From the NCBI GenBank assembly GCA_011634665.1, contig WAEK01000005.1, positions 2,365,001 to 2,429,000 of the forward strand: DNA of 64,000 bases. Direction: 5' to 3'. This document shows positions 20,400 to 31,019 of the stretch, piece by piece; position 1 is the stretch's first letter; every line of letters begins with the position of its first letter. The translations under genes and the position numbers were made by a program. Below the pieces are notes generated by a model, which worked only from the letters and a program-made list of their open reading frames with translations, was not told the DNA's origin and made no database searches. The DNA comes from Mortierella sp. BCC40632. Lineage: Eukaryota > Mortierellomycota > Mortierellomycetes > Mortierellales > Mortierellaceae.

Positions 20400-23300
20400 T
20401 AAGTCCAATCCAATTCAATCATTCCAGGCGGAGTGTAAAAGAGTAAATCGTGATCAATATAGAGCTATTAAAGGAACATTTGTCCTTCATTTGAATAGCC
20501 GTATTGCGGTATTTTTCATTTCCGAAATGAGGAACTTCAGATTATCATTGGGTTTGTTGGAAGGACAGCTCATGGTACGAATGGATCAAATTGAATGGAT
20601 CAGATTGGAGTGGATTGGATTTATAATGGATTGGAATCAGAATAGATCATAATATATTTCAAATATGAATTATATCAATAAATCCATCCTGGATAAAATG
20701 GATTGGATATGAAATAGAATGAAAAAATTCAATTGTATTTGGATATGACTAATCTAGTTATGATTATCTGAATAGTAGACGCTAGAGCCTATGAAGCCTA
20801 GCTCTGTAGTTCCTCTATTAAAATGGTTAATTTTTAAAGATTGTAGATACTACAGAGTGAACTACGGCGAGTGATAAGAAACATCAAATAATAATAAACA
20901 AAGGGATCAGAGATCTTATCTTACAGAGAATTATTTAGAGTGATCATTATAGAGGGGTAGGAATTTGCTTTTTATATCGAAAGAATAAGACAAACGTTGA
21001 TTAGCCACTCACCCCTCCGAAAGAATACTGTTCATTCAGTTGATATGTAATTAATTTCTAAACATGATATAAAATTGTAAAGATTAAATGAAGTAAATCA
21101 ACGGATTAATGCAAAATTTCAATATCAAAAGGATCAAATTTTGACCTAATCTAGAGAAAATATATAATTCTATTAAGAATAAATTCAATTAGTAGTAAAT
21201 ATATTTAAAACTTTATTACGGCACTATTCATTTAGTTTACATTGCTGGTAAATTTATTGATGTAAGATTTTGTCTTGTGGAATCCACTCGTAAATGTTCA
21301 TATGCTGTAAAATTTTGATTTACAAGGTGTCTTATCGAAATACATATTTATGTGAATATAATTGATCAATTAGATTACAATTCGGTAATAAAATTCATAA
21401 AAATATAGCTGAGATATTGAACACTGCAATATTATATTTATAGTATGTTTAGACAGTTTTGGAGAACATCTTGGAATAATTAGTAAATTCAGAATAATAA
21501 AATAAATTATAGTGATGAAATTTATATAAACAATTCAGAGTCAAATTTCTACTATAATGAAAATTCGAATGAATATTATTTCATATTAGAACAAACAAAT
21601 TCATTACTCAGGCCATATACTTTTTTAAATTTCACAATTAACGATTCAAATAAATATCCCTAATTAATCATTAAAGCAATCCATAAAAACAAATTATACT
21701 ATTTACTAAACATTACATGATCTTTTATTCCTTAAATTAAAGTTTCTACAGCACTGCTAAATACGATCAAAAATATATAAGTGAAACTTAATGGATTGAT
21801 ATGTTGAGTATTGTCAGATTAAAAACATAAATTGCATACTATCCAAATAATTAGTAAAATGATTGTATCAATGAAACACTCCCCAAGAGAAGAAAAGTCT
21901 GAAATCAACTGATTAAATGATAAGTTGTATAAATTAGAATTGTGGTAGACAAATAACATCACCTTGATAACAATTAATTTTTAATATCTAAATATTATGA
22001 ACTAGCCATATCCAAAAACATAAAGAAAATATACATTGAGTAATATTTTGTATATCTTGATTTGAAATATATAATGAATTTCATAGAAAGTAATTAATGA
22101 AGTAGTTATCTGTATTATGGAGAAAAGTAATTACAATAATAATGTGGGATATCTAGATGTTATCAACATACTTTAATTATTCTCCATTTCAGATGTTTTT
22201 GACCTCAGATTGCGCTGCTTATTTCAAGATTAACACCCCCCTTCGCAGTAACCCCGTGCAACAGACCGTGCATAATCCTCGAAAATAAGAATGGAAAAAA
22301 CAAAAACAGATGAAATGGAGAATATAACGACATCTATAATAATTATGATAAAAATACATATTTAAATAACAAAAATAATTAAATAATTTTTTTTCTAATA
22401 ACTAGATTGTGTATCATACTTAATATACCAATTTTAAATAATTTATAAAGTTCATCCCATAATATCGCTGGATAAGAAATATTCAATTAAACATTTACGA
22501 AGAAAAATACTAAGAATGCAATATAATGAATTTTAATGAAATATCTATAGAACAACCAATTGTTATATTAATTGAAAATACTTCCATTATAAATAGATAG
22601 AAAATAATAAAGTCTGTTATCACACAAAATTTTTTATTCTTATATCAATTTTTCAAAGAAATAATATATATTTTTGGAATCAAAAATCGTATCGTTCTAA
22701 TTAATTATAAGCCACATATGAAATATACTAATTTAGATACATTATTTAATTATATTGGTTTTGTCGATATATTTTGATTGGTAAAATTATCTCCTTAATT
22801 ATTTTAATAAGTATTCGAATTTTATACTATTACCATAGTAGTATATTATTAAATAGTAAAGAAAATATATTTCTAAAATAGATAATTTATTGTAATTATA
22901 CTTTTATCAATTAATTATTTGAATATATAATATATTTTACTATTAAGTAACTATGATAATACGAATTTTAAGGTAATTGACGTAAATATATTTATGGATT
23001 TCTTCTAGTTCAGTAATAATAATATATTTATATTTATGACATTTGACAATTATTGTTTCTATGTATATATTTTAATAATATTCTTTATTTTTGATTTGTA
23101 TATAAATTTGACTTGAATCATTGTATATATTTATATCATTGTGTCGATGAATTGACAATAGTTTTGAATTATTTGAAAAATATATAATTATTACTATTTT
23201 CTGTACTTGGTACTTGTAGCATTTAAATAATTTTTATATCTTATGCAATTATACAATTTATTTGATTCAATTGCCCACAATTCTTTATATTACTCTTTAA

Positions 23301-24480
23301 TTATACTTTTGTTTTCTCATTTCCAATATATATTTATTGCATATTTTAATAATATTGCTAAATGAAGTCAACTTCTTTATTTTCTTTGTTAGTTTAATAA
23401 TTTTTGTTTTTTTCTATATTCTATGATTAATATTATTAAGAAATTTACTGATTATTGAAAGAATATGCACAGTCTGTTACTCGGCGTTATTGCCGTTGAT
23501 AGAGTTAATCCTTAAGTATTTAGCGTAAACTAAAATCTAATATTGATAATCTTTGTGTAATAATCTTTAATGATATTACTATTTTATTATAGATATATTT
23601 TTTACTTGTATGTTCATCTTCACAATTTTTAAGATTTCAGATCTCGAAAACAAATTTGTTCATATTCTCTAATATTCTAGATAATATTATCTGTTGACTA
23701 ATTTATTTTTGCAATTAATAATTATTTTTTATAGATTAAAACAAGCGCCGTCATGACTTTCAAGTGTTTAATGTTTTTATAATTGTTATTCAATATTTAT
23801 ATATAAATATAATAATATATAGAATTATTTTTGTTTCGAATAAATATTAGATTATAGAATTCTCTGTTAATAATTATCTTTGATATGTAAAACATATTGA
23901 TAAAATTATCAATTTATATTTATTCAAATGACCCTATAATATAACGACTTTAACCTTGATAGAAACATTTCATTTTTATCCTCCTTTCAATATTTATTGT
24001 CCAATTCAGTATATTTCTCTGCCTTCACTTTTATATTCTAAACCTCCTGAAATTAAAAAATTGACGCCCGTATCTGACACAGCGATAATACTTATTGATG
24101 ACCATATTAAGATATTTTCTTAAAATGTTCCTTCTGTATCAATCTCATGAAATCATCAAAGTGAATATATATCTTTCATTCATTTATACGTCTTTATACA
24201 TTCGTGAAACCTTGGGAATTACTTGATGAAAGAATCGTATACTTATTGAATTGGATGTAAAATTGTAGACTTTATTTTTACTTATAATTGAACCTTCTAA
24301 TGTGGAATCACAGACTTTCTTTGAGTTCGTTTACCGAGTAGTTGTTTCCTCTTAAACATCACTAAGCTTTTTTCTAAGAAACCTGCTTAAGACTTAATGA
24401 CGAATCTCAACTCTCTATTGCTCTGAACTCATGTACGCTGGAATCAATTTTTTGAAAAACCAGCTTATCACATTCTGTAG
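20400..24480. other. AT-rich, ORF-free island of about 4 kb
   Basis: The sequence is extremely rich in A and T, with long runs of TATA/AATT words. It has no reading frame over 60 codons on either strand and no recognisable transposon, tRNA or rRNA. Small GC patches break it at about 22190-22290 (AACACCCCCCTTCGCAGTAACCCC), 23465-23500, 23745-23760 and 24060-24080. The right shoulder (24240-24690) becomes gradually less AT-rich. It is flanked on both sides by chromodomain retroelements. It could be intergenic host DNA of an AT-rich genome, a point-type centromere core or an old decayed repeat; the sequence does not decide. Confidence 0.7.
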
Positions 24481-24688
24481 ATTATATTAGTGCTCTTCAG
24501 CAAAAGAGGGTCATAAATAGCATGCCTTCATAGCATAGTATAAGCACAAAATGTCGGAATATTCTGACTAAATGAGGTAACTCCAGTCCAAGTGCGTCAG
24601 ATATCTTCCCACGAACAGTTTTCTGGCTGAGACCAGAATGCATTGTAATCTGAGATAGGGTTATGATACACCATTTGAGGAATACCCC

Positions 24689-24690
<2 letters not shown>

Positions 24691-24721
<31 letters not shown>
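24691..24721 (+). repeat. Poly(T) tract, 31 bases
   Basis: An uninterrupted T run followed by AACACTTC. It may be the A tail of a minus-strand retroposed sequence or simple slippage; no gene body was recognised to its left. Confidence 0.8.
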
Positions 24722-24725
<4 letters not shown>

Positions 24726-26591
24726 CTTCTTTCCCTTCCTTGACCACACCTCTCCAATCTCTTTCATATCATCTCCTGCTTCCCTCCCTCCTCCTCCTCT
24801 CAAGAACCTACCCTCATTCCTATTGCAGTCTCTCTCCATTCTTATTCACCTTAGCATTATACCTACCAGCCTTGATCTCCATCATTAGTTTCAGCAGAGG
24901 CCTAATTTCTTTTCCTCTTTCCCGTAGTAGCCAGCAACCATGCTTGTACTATCAAAATTTTCACAAAGTTTGTCTCTCTGTGTTTCATCTCATCTCAACT
25001 CTTTACGTATTCTCAATCGTTCATTGTCTTGAGCTAAGATTCATTTCTTTTTGTTTATCTTTATTCAAGAAATAGAAATGCACCAGCTATTCTCCCTGTG
25101 CATTGATAATAGAAATATGGCAAGTGTATATAAGATAGATGCATCTGGGTGACCCAAGGTGTGTAATTTACAATTTATTATCATCTTAACCATTTACTTC
25201 GTATTTCATTGTATCGTCTTCCTTGCGTGTGCTTACCACTGCCCTCGATAAGTTTGCTGTCTTTTCTTTTAATTTTATTGCAGGAAGCGCATGCAAATTG
25301 CTTCTCAAAGGTACAGTCGTGGAAAATTATGTTCAATTTTTTTTATGTAGAGTGTATTTTGCAGTTGCAGCTTAACATCTTCTTTGGGTATGCTCACCAC
25401 TGACCACGATAAGTTGGCTTTATTTACTTCTATTATTGCAGGAAGCTCTAGCATATCGCTCCTCAAAAGTGTAGTCGTAAGAAGGCATGTTCTTAATTGT
25501 TTCCTTTTATTTTTGATGAGAAGTATGTAGCAGTTGCAGCTATAAGGCGAAAGGTGGTCAGAGCATTTGAGAAGAGTTGTTGCAACAGTGGGACTGGGAG
25601 CAGCTCCATGAAAGAGGTTGTTGCTGCAGTGGGTTTGATGGCATCTGCATTGAGAGCGTGGGAGCTTGGATACTGCCTTTCAGTCATCAACATAAAAATG
25701 GTCACTTCCCACACTCTTTCCTTATCTCGCACACACATTCATTCAATCTCTCAAAGCTGCCTTTCACATGAATTCAATGTCTTCCTCCTGTAAACCATTA
25801 AATTTGCTATTGCTGTTTGAAAAGACACATAAAAGCCTAATGTTGATAGCATTAAAGATTTCGGAGACAACCCTATTACCATTTCAATAAAGTGTACCAT
25901 CCCTACCTAAAATAAGAACCAGCCTACTGGGGTTACTTCTTAGCCAAGGATTAGAGAGCATTGGCTTCCATCCACTTCTTCAAAAAGCGAAAGGAATAGG
26001 AAATAATTAAAAAAAAAAAAATAAAAAAAAGTCTCTACTCCACCTTAATCATTCGAGTATCCATACAACAGCTCACTGATCTGCAAACCAACACATACTC
26101 GGGAGTATCTCTGTTAAGAATCTACATTCCTGTGTACGACAGATTCCGCAGTAACTAATGGCTCCATGGTCTTCTTCAAGATAGAGCCCAACCTGGATAG
26201 AGTAGGGGTAAAAGTGATATAACATCCCTATCATACAGACTCCTTTCTCTCCTTTTCTTTCCCATGCAACACATTGCATATTACACAGCGATATAAACAA
26301 CCTGAGTATGAAGCAACACGATTTGCCCTGTGTCTTTGCAATAATTGCCCCAGTTTGACTATGAGATGACTCAATCATCTCGAATAAAACCAACTAAATT
26401 TGAAAAAGAGAGAAGGAGATCAAACAACACACTATTAAGCCTAATCTCCCCAATTGTACTTTTACTTTCTGTGTCCACTACTTCACTTTTGTCTCCACCG
26501 CCTTCTCCCCTTCATCGCTTCATGTTACTCAAAACAGAGGAGCATTTAAAGAGCGATATGATACAGAGTATGCTCTTTCACACTGTCCTTG
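24722..26591. other. CT-rich, possibly genic but unassigned stretch
   Basis: Pyrimidine-rich sequence with short spurious frames. From about 25497 a 98-codon frame on the plus strand contains AVAAIRRKVVRAFEKS and MKEVVAAVGLMASALRAWELG, which look helical and protein-like, but no family is recognised and the ends are non-coding in appearance. It includes the 161 bp tandem duplication listed separately and A-rich runs at about 26008-26028. Confidence 0.3.
25215..25536 (+). repeat. Diverged tandem duplication, period about 161 bp
   Basis: Units begin CGTCTTCCTTGCGTGTGCTTACCACTG (25215) and CATCTTCTTTGGGTATGCTCACCACTG (25376). Shared blocks include CGATAAGTT.GCT, TATTGCAGGAAGC, CTCAAA.GT..AGTCGT and GCAGTTGCAGCT. 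Each unit holds a GTRTGCT...TTATTGCAG pattern resembling a small intron followed by a 27-28 base exon-like block (GAAGC...CTCAAA) and another GT. Confidence 0.7.
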
Positions 26592-26719
26592 TGTCACAGG
26601 ATCTTCTTGACTCCCACCCCTTTAGCCAAGAGGGTTCTCACAACTCGTCATGTATAAATAGTCCATTCTCATACCCCAAATATACATCATCCTTTCCTTC
26701 CACTCCTTTCTTTGTTTGA
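26592..26719 (+). repeat. Diverged GyB-type 5' LTR
   Basis: It shares TGTCACAG, CTCCCACCCCTTTA, CATGTATAAATAGTCC, CATCCTTTCC and CACTCC.TTCTTTGTT with GyB LTRs but is shorter (128 bp) and clearly diverged, marking an older or different subfamily. Confidence 0.75.
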
Positions 26720-26802
26720 TGTTAGCATAGGTACCTCGATTCACTGCCTCTTCTACCCTGACTATTATCTTTCCCTCCACACGTTAGGCAGCTCCCTGGC
26801 AG

Positions 26803-27498
26803 TGCAAAAAAGTTTTCTAAATACGATGGTTCTAGTCAATATCTGTTCTTTCCTACATAGGATATCAGAGACTCGAAAGAGGATGGACTACTTACGATAA
26901 CAGAAAAAATGGGATATTTTAAGATGACCAGGATGGCACACAGGTGAACGAAAATGCTTGCTAATCTGACGAACTAATGAAAGGAGTAGTAGAAAAGGAT
27001 TGACTATCAATAAAAAAGGATCTTGAGGTCTTAATCCGTTGCGGATCAAACTGAGATGGGTCCGTAAAGTCCACGCATCATGGCCGGGGGGATAAATAGA
27101 CCAAACGATGGTCAAGACCATCATATGGGAGCCTTTCTTGGTTCACTTTCACCCCTCCAACCGAGTCTCATACGTACCAATTGCTGTCGTTACTTCAATC
27201 TATATGATTACCTCCTGCCGTCACGATGGTGAGGAATCGAGGAGGAATACTAGGAGATCTGTTCGGGACAAGTGCAGGAGGAGGTCTTAGTATGAAAGGG
27301 TTGGAGGGTGAAGCATGGGTCCTGTATAAGTTCTGGAGACTTGTAGGTACCTTGAAAAATAGCACGCAGTAAGCGAAGTGCAAAGTTTTTTTATGTGGAA
27401 GAAAGAAGCTGATCTTTTATTGAGAAGGGGGATGGGGCCTTTTATATCGGCCCCAAAACTCCTACCGGAAGATGCGTAAATGTATTTACTACACCGCA
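26803..27498 (-). mobile_element. LtrN solo LTR (696 bp)
   Basis: The element starts TGCAAAAAAG and ends ACACCGCA and is flanked by the 4 bp duplication GCAG (26799-26802, 27499-27502) inside the GyB leader, whose normal sequence GGCAGTACTTTT is known from other copies. On the minus strand it contains GATATAAAAGG (TATA) and, about 25 bases on, AATAAAAG. A part copy is at 12945-13403. No coding sequence; the orientation is inferred from the TATA. Confidence 0.78.
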
Positions 27499-27663
27499 GC
27501 AGTACTTTTTTTTATTCACTTCACTTTCACTCTTCCCCTCTACTTTCCTTTCCACTCGGTTCCTAGAACCCTCCCTCTCTTTTCTTTTTTTTTCCCCACC
27601 CCTTTTTCCCTTGACCCTCCCGCCCTCCCCCCCTTTTTTCTTTTTTCATCTCTCTTTTCTCAC

Positions 27664-27761
27664 TAGTGTTCTTCGTGAGTGGAAAATCTTGATCTCCGAT
27701 TGGCTAGATTTAGAGTTTCAGCCAATCAGCGTTCAAGATTTCGAACTCATGAAGAACACTA
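27664..27761. mobile_element. hAT-like MITE h1, copy 1 (98 bp)
   Basis: Ends are TAGTGTTCTTCGTGAG and CTCATGAAGAACACTA (inverted, one mismatch). The 8 bp duplication TTTCTCAC is at 27656-27663 and 27762-27769. An internal palindrome GATTGGCT...AGCCAATC is present. It is nearly identical to 28537-28634. Confidence 0.9.
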
Positions 27762-27801
27762 TTTCTCACCCCTATTCTGTTTCCCCTATTTCCAACATGT
27801 C

Positions 27802-27984
27802 TGCGACAGTGTCCTCTTCAAGCTGCGCCGTTTGCCACTATTTGTGACTGTCCTGTTGCCTCCACCACCGCACCCCCTCCACATTGCCACCAAAATACTT
27901 GTATAAATAGTTAGTCCTTTAGTTACCTTAATCTTCAGCAATAAACTGCCCAAACCAAAGACTCCCTGGCCTCTGACTGTTGCA
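27802..27984 (+). repeat. GyC 5' LTR (183 bp)
   Basis: TGCGACAGTG ... GACTGTTGCA. It shows several substitutions against the 11017 copy (for example CCTGTTGCCTCCACC), so it belongs to a slightly different lineage. TGTATAAATAG and AATAAACTGCC are present. Confidence 0.93.
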
Positions 27985-29130
27985 TGGCAGCAAAGGTACA
28001 ACCTTTTTCCACTGACCACTCTGACACCGACTCCCCCTCGAACCCTGCTACCCCCCGGACCCCCACGACCCCAACCCAAGTACCCCAAGAACAAGACCCC
28101 CTTGCCGATATTTTTTCTTCCTTGTCCATCATGAACCCAGACGCTGAAGCCTCCGCTACCATCCTTAAAGGACCAGCTGCGAATGACCACGCAAGAACCC
28201 TCGCCGCCGTCCTTAAGCCTCCTAAACCCGAGCCCTTTACCGGCATTATCGATGCCGAGGAGTGTCTGAACTTTGCCGACAGCTATGAAGAATATTTCAC
28301 TGTCTTGCAACTTTACCCTGATCTGTGGGTTCGGTACTTTGAACTCGCTCTCACAAAGGATGCTCGCTCTTGGTGGCGCACGTCTGATATCAAAATTGAG
28401 ACCCCATGGACGACCTTTCGAGAACAATTCATCGCAAGGTTCACGCCCCCTGATGCTGTCCACGCTGCTCGATTGAAATTGGAAGGCCTTGTACAAGGAA
28501 AAAGAGGCGTTGCCGAATATACGAATGAGTTCCGACTAGTGTTCTTCGTGAGTTAGAAATCTTGAACGTTGATTGGCTAGATTTAGAGTTTCAGCCAATC
28601 AGCGTGCAAGATTTTGAACTCATGAAGAACACTAGTTCCGACGATACCTACGCCTTATCCCATCGGTAGATAAAGACGCTGCTTTATTCCGGTTCCTTCG
28701 AGGTCTTGACCCAGAGACATCAAAGCAAGTCCGACTCCGTGAACCCAAGAACCTGGAAAAAGCGATCACCGAGGCTACAATTGTTTATGATATCCTTTAC
28801 CCCTCCAGCTACTTTCTTCACGATAAACATAACGTCCCCTCTTCATCTCCCGGCCCCAGCAATACCCCAAAAGACCCAATGGCCATGGAGATTGACAACC
28901 TCAGAACAGAACTCAACGCCCTCCGTCGACAATTCTCTTCTCGCCCCACAGCAACACCCAAGTTATCCCCACAAGAACGCGAACGACTACGCCAACGAGG
29001 AGCTTGCTTCCGCTGTCGCAAGGATGGGCATATGGCGAACGAATGCCGCAGTGGAAAACGGTTCAACAACATAGAATCCGAAGAGGCCTCTCCCTCGCAG
29101 CCCGAGCAGGGAAAAGGCCCCAGCAATTAA
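27984..29130 (+). pseudogene. GyC gag interrupted by MITE h1
   Basis: Gag starts with an ATG whose A is the last base of the LTR (MAAKVQPFSTDHSD). The capsid region follows (FADSYEEYFTVLQLYPDLWVRYF, LTKDARSWWRTSDIK, FREQFIARFTPPDAVHAARLK, GKRGVAEYTNEFR). The MITE is inserted at 28537-28634 after GTTCCGAC; skipping it and one duplication restores RRYLRLIPSVDKDA. Downstream are FLRGLDPETSKQVRLREPKN, the MAMEIDNLRTELNALRRQF spacer, and the zinc knuckle CFRCRKDGHMANEC near 29005-29048. Apart from the MITE, one shift near 28700 is needed to read through. The frame ends at the TAA near 29128. Confidence 0.9.
28537..28634. mobile_element. hAT-like MITE h1, copy 2 (98 bp) in GyC gag
   Basis: Ends are TAGTGTTCTTCGTGAG and CTCATGAAGAACACTA. 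The 8 bp duplication GTTCCGAC is at 28529-28536 and 28635-28642. The empty site is present in the paralogous gag at about 10450 (EFRRYLRLIP uninterrupted), which proves the insertion. Confidence 0.95.
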
Positions 29131-29270
29131 GATCAGTCCAGGGCTTAGTTGCTGAAACCCCCTCTCCTGTCCACCTGGACCAGGGGAGTGTTCCGAGACC
29201 AGAGTTAAGTTCGCAAGCGAATAAAAATAAAACAATATTCAACTCTACTTCGTCCACTCCTCAGAAAAAT

Positions 29271-29433
29271 TTTCACAGTATCGACCATCAGCACCCACCC
29301 CTTTAACCTTTGAGGTCATGTCCACTCCCACCCCTATAACTTAAAAGGTCCACCTCACTCACATGTATAAATAGTCCCTTCACCTACCACCAATAAGGAT
29401 CATCTTTTTCCTGCCACTCCCTTCTTTGTTAGA
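29271..29433 (+). repeat. GyB 5' LTR
   Basis: It matches the other GyB LTRs apart from TT instead of TG at the tip, CAATAAGG for CAATAAAG, and one extra T in CTTTTTCC. It contains TGTATAAATAG. Confidence 0.93.
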
Positions 29434-29449
29434 TGGTAGCAAAGGTACC
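29434..29449 (+). other. Candidate primer-binding site, GyB
   Basis: TGGTAGCAAAGGTACC lies directly after the LTR. The first seven bases match the TGGTAGC acceptor complement used by yeast Ty elements with initiator Met tRNA (established knowledge); the rest would have to be checked against this organism's tRNAs. GyC has TGGCAGCAAAGGTAC at the same place. Confidence 0.5.
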
Positions 29450-29691
29450 TCGATTCACTGCCTCTTCTACCCTGACTATTATCTTTCCCTCCTCTCGTTA
29501 GGCAGCTCCCTGGCAGTACTTTTTTTATTCACTTCACTTTCACTCTTCCCCTCTACTTTCCTTTCCACTCGGTTCCTAGAACCCTCCCTCTCTTTTCTTT
29601 TTTTCCCCCCTTTTTTTTTCCCTTGACCCTCCCCGCCCTCCCCCTTTCTCTCTTTTTTTCTCCCCCCTATTCTGTTTCACCTATTTCCAAC

Positions 29692-30668
29692 ATGTCGGCC
29701 CAGCACGAAATCCTCAGCATCTCGCCTCCCTCCCAGAGGAGGAAAGAAACAGGATCAGCTCTCTGCTCTCGTCCATCACCCCCCCCTCTGATCCCCCGCC
29801 CCATCCCAGCTTGAAATTGAGGCTGCTCACCGCGACGTTGCGCGTACCTTGCATAAAATCCTCAAACCTCAAACCCCGCCCCCTACTCTGGGGACATCGA
29901 CGCGGACGCCTGCAACAACTTCATCGACAACCAGGAGGAGTATTACCAGGTCGTCAAGCTCAACGAATGCGACTGGGTGCAGTATACAGCCTTAAACCTT
30001 ACTGGAGACGCTAAATCCTGGTGGAGAACATGCGGTCTCAACATCACCTGCCCATGGATAAAATTTCGAGAGGCATTCCTTGATTTCCACACCCCTCCCA
30101 ATGCAAAGACCGCCGCTCGTGAGGCCCTCGAAGGTCTGAAACAAGGCAAACGAACCATTGCTGCCTACACTCACGAGTTCCGCCGCTTGAGACGACGCGT
30201 CCCTACACTCGACGACGAAACTGCCTTACACTGGTACATGAAAGGCCTACACTATGATACTAGCAAAGAGGTTCGCCTTCGTGAGCCCAAATCTTTGGAT
30301 GTGGCCATCCAACAAGCTACAAACGTGCATGCCATCCTCTTCCCTGAGGGCCTTACCTCCAAGACCACCCCCGTCAAGGACCCTAACGCCATGGACATTG
30401 ACTCTATGCAGATGATGATCAATAATCTCTCTGCCCAAGTCAATTATTTGTCAAACCTTTCGAATAACTGAGGCAGCGTCCCTCGCCCAGCTAAGCTCAC
30501 CAACGAGGAACGCGAATACCTCAAGGCGAACAGGGGATGCTTCAAATGTCGCAAAATAGGCCACATGGCGGACAAATGCCGCACCTTTCCCCCTTCTGCG
30601 AAACCCTCCCGACAATTCAACAACATTGAAACCACTCCCCTCCCCCAGGCGCAGCAAACAGCCACTCC
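29692..30668 (+). pseudogene. GyB gag (broken; in-frame TGA)
   Basis: From ATG 29692 (MSAQHEILSI) with a shift near 29720, then the capsid region in one frame (YYQVVKLNECDWVQYTALNL, GDAKSWWRTCGLNITCPWIK, FREAFLDFHTPPNAK, AAYTHEFRRLRRRVP, WYMKGLHYDTSKEVRLREPK). A TGA at 30469-30471 replaces the CGA (Arg) present in the minus-strand copy. The zinc knuckle CFKCRKIGHMADKC follows at about 30538-30580. GyA then cuts the gene at CCCTC (30669-30673), and it resumes at 36232. Confidence 0.9.
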
Positions 30669-30673
30669 CCCTC

Positions 30674-31009
30674 TGTCAAGGACAGACAAGGCAGATTTTT
30701 CTATAGGGCAAGGATAATATGTATTGCAGACTGAAGTTCGATGCTATGTCTATCTAAGGGCTATTTATGTGTTTCTATCTAGGGGCAGGAGCCCAGAGAA
30801 CTGGGGACCCAGGCCAGTCGGTGTGTAGGATTCTAGGCGGCGCGTCGGAGGAGGGACAAGAGGTGACTGCTGAGTGGCGCGGAGCGCGCACTCAGTATTT
30901 TTGGGACGGAGCTCATCAGAGCTCCGTCTCAATCTATTCTTTTCCTCATTCCTCATTCCTTTAGGAATGAGGATCCTATAGACAGGTTCATTCGCCTAGG
31001 TACGTGACA
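30674..31009 (-). repeat. GyA 3' LTR (336 bp)
   Basis: Minus strand TGTCACGTACC ... CCTTGACA. No difference from 35891-36226 was found by reading; two substitutions against the 1878-2213 copy were noticed. Confidence 0.96.
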
Positions 31010-31019
31010 TTCCCCTCTC

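Larger units (their letters stand above)
26592..27801 (+). mobile_element. GyB-related remnant (LTR and leader), host of nested insertions
   Basis: A diverged GyB-type LTR (26592-26719) is followed by the GyB leader (TGTTAGCATAGGTACCTCGATTCACTGCC, CGTTAGGCAGCTCCCTGGCAG). LtrN interrupts it after GGCAG, and it resumes TACTTTTTTTTTATTCAC at 27503. MITE h1 then interrupts it at 27664, and it ends at CCAACATGTC, the Gag start codon, where GyC inserted at 27802. The rest of this copy is not found. Confidence 0.82.
27802..29270 (+). mobile_element. GyC, copy 2 (5' part)
   Basis: The 5' LTR and gag of GyC, inserted at the Gag start codon of a GyB remnant and cut at 29270 by the plus-strand GyB LTR, right after CCTCAGAAAAAT. 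The rest of the element is not seen to the right of that GyB. MITE h1 is inserted in gag. Confidence 0.92.

Noticed and set aside
22190..22290. GC-rich patch in the AT island as a tRNA or other RNA gene
   Set aside because: No cloverleaf or conserved A/B box could be fitted.
20400..24480. Possible mitochondrial DNA insertion
   Set aside because: AT content would fit, but no mitochondrial protein, rRNA or tRNA gene could be recognised.
24740..25075. 111-codon Leu/Ser/Pro-rich frame
   Set aside because: It comes from pyrimidine-rich DNA with low complexity; no domain or supporting context.
30767..30964. 65-codon frame antisense in the GyA LTR (also at 35984 and 1923)
   Set aside because: It repeats in all three LTR copies, overlaps the promoter region and has no protein character.
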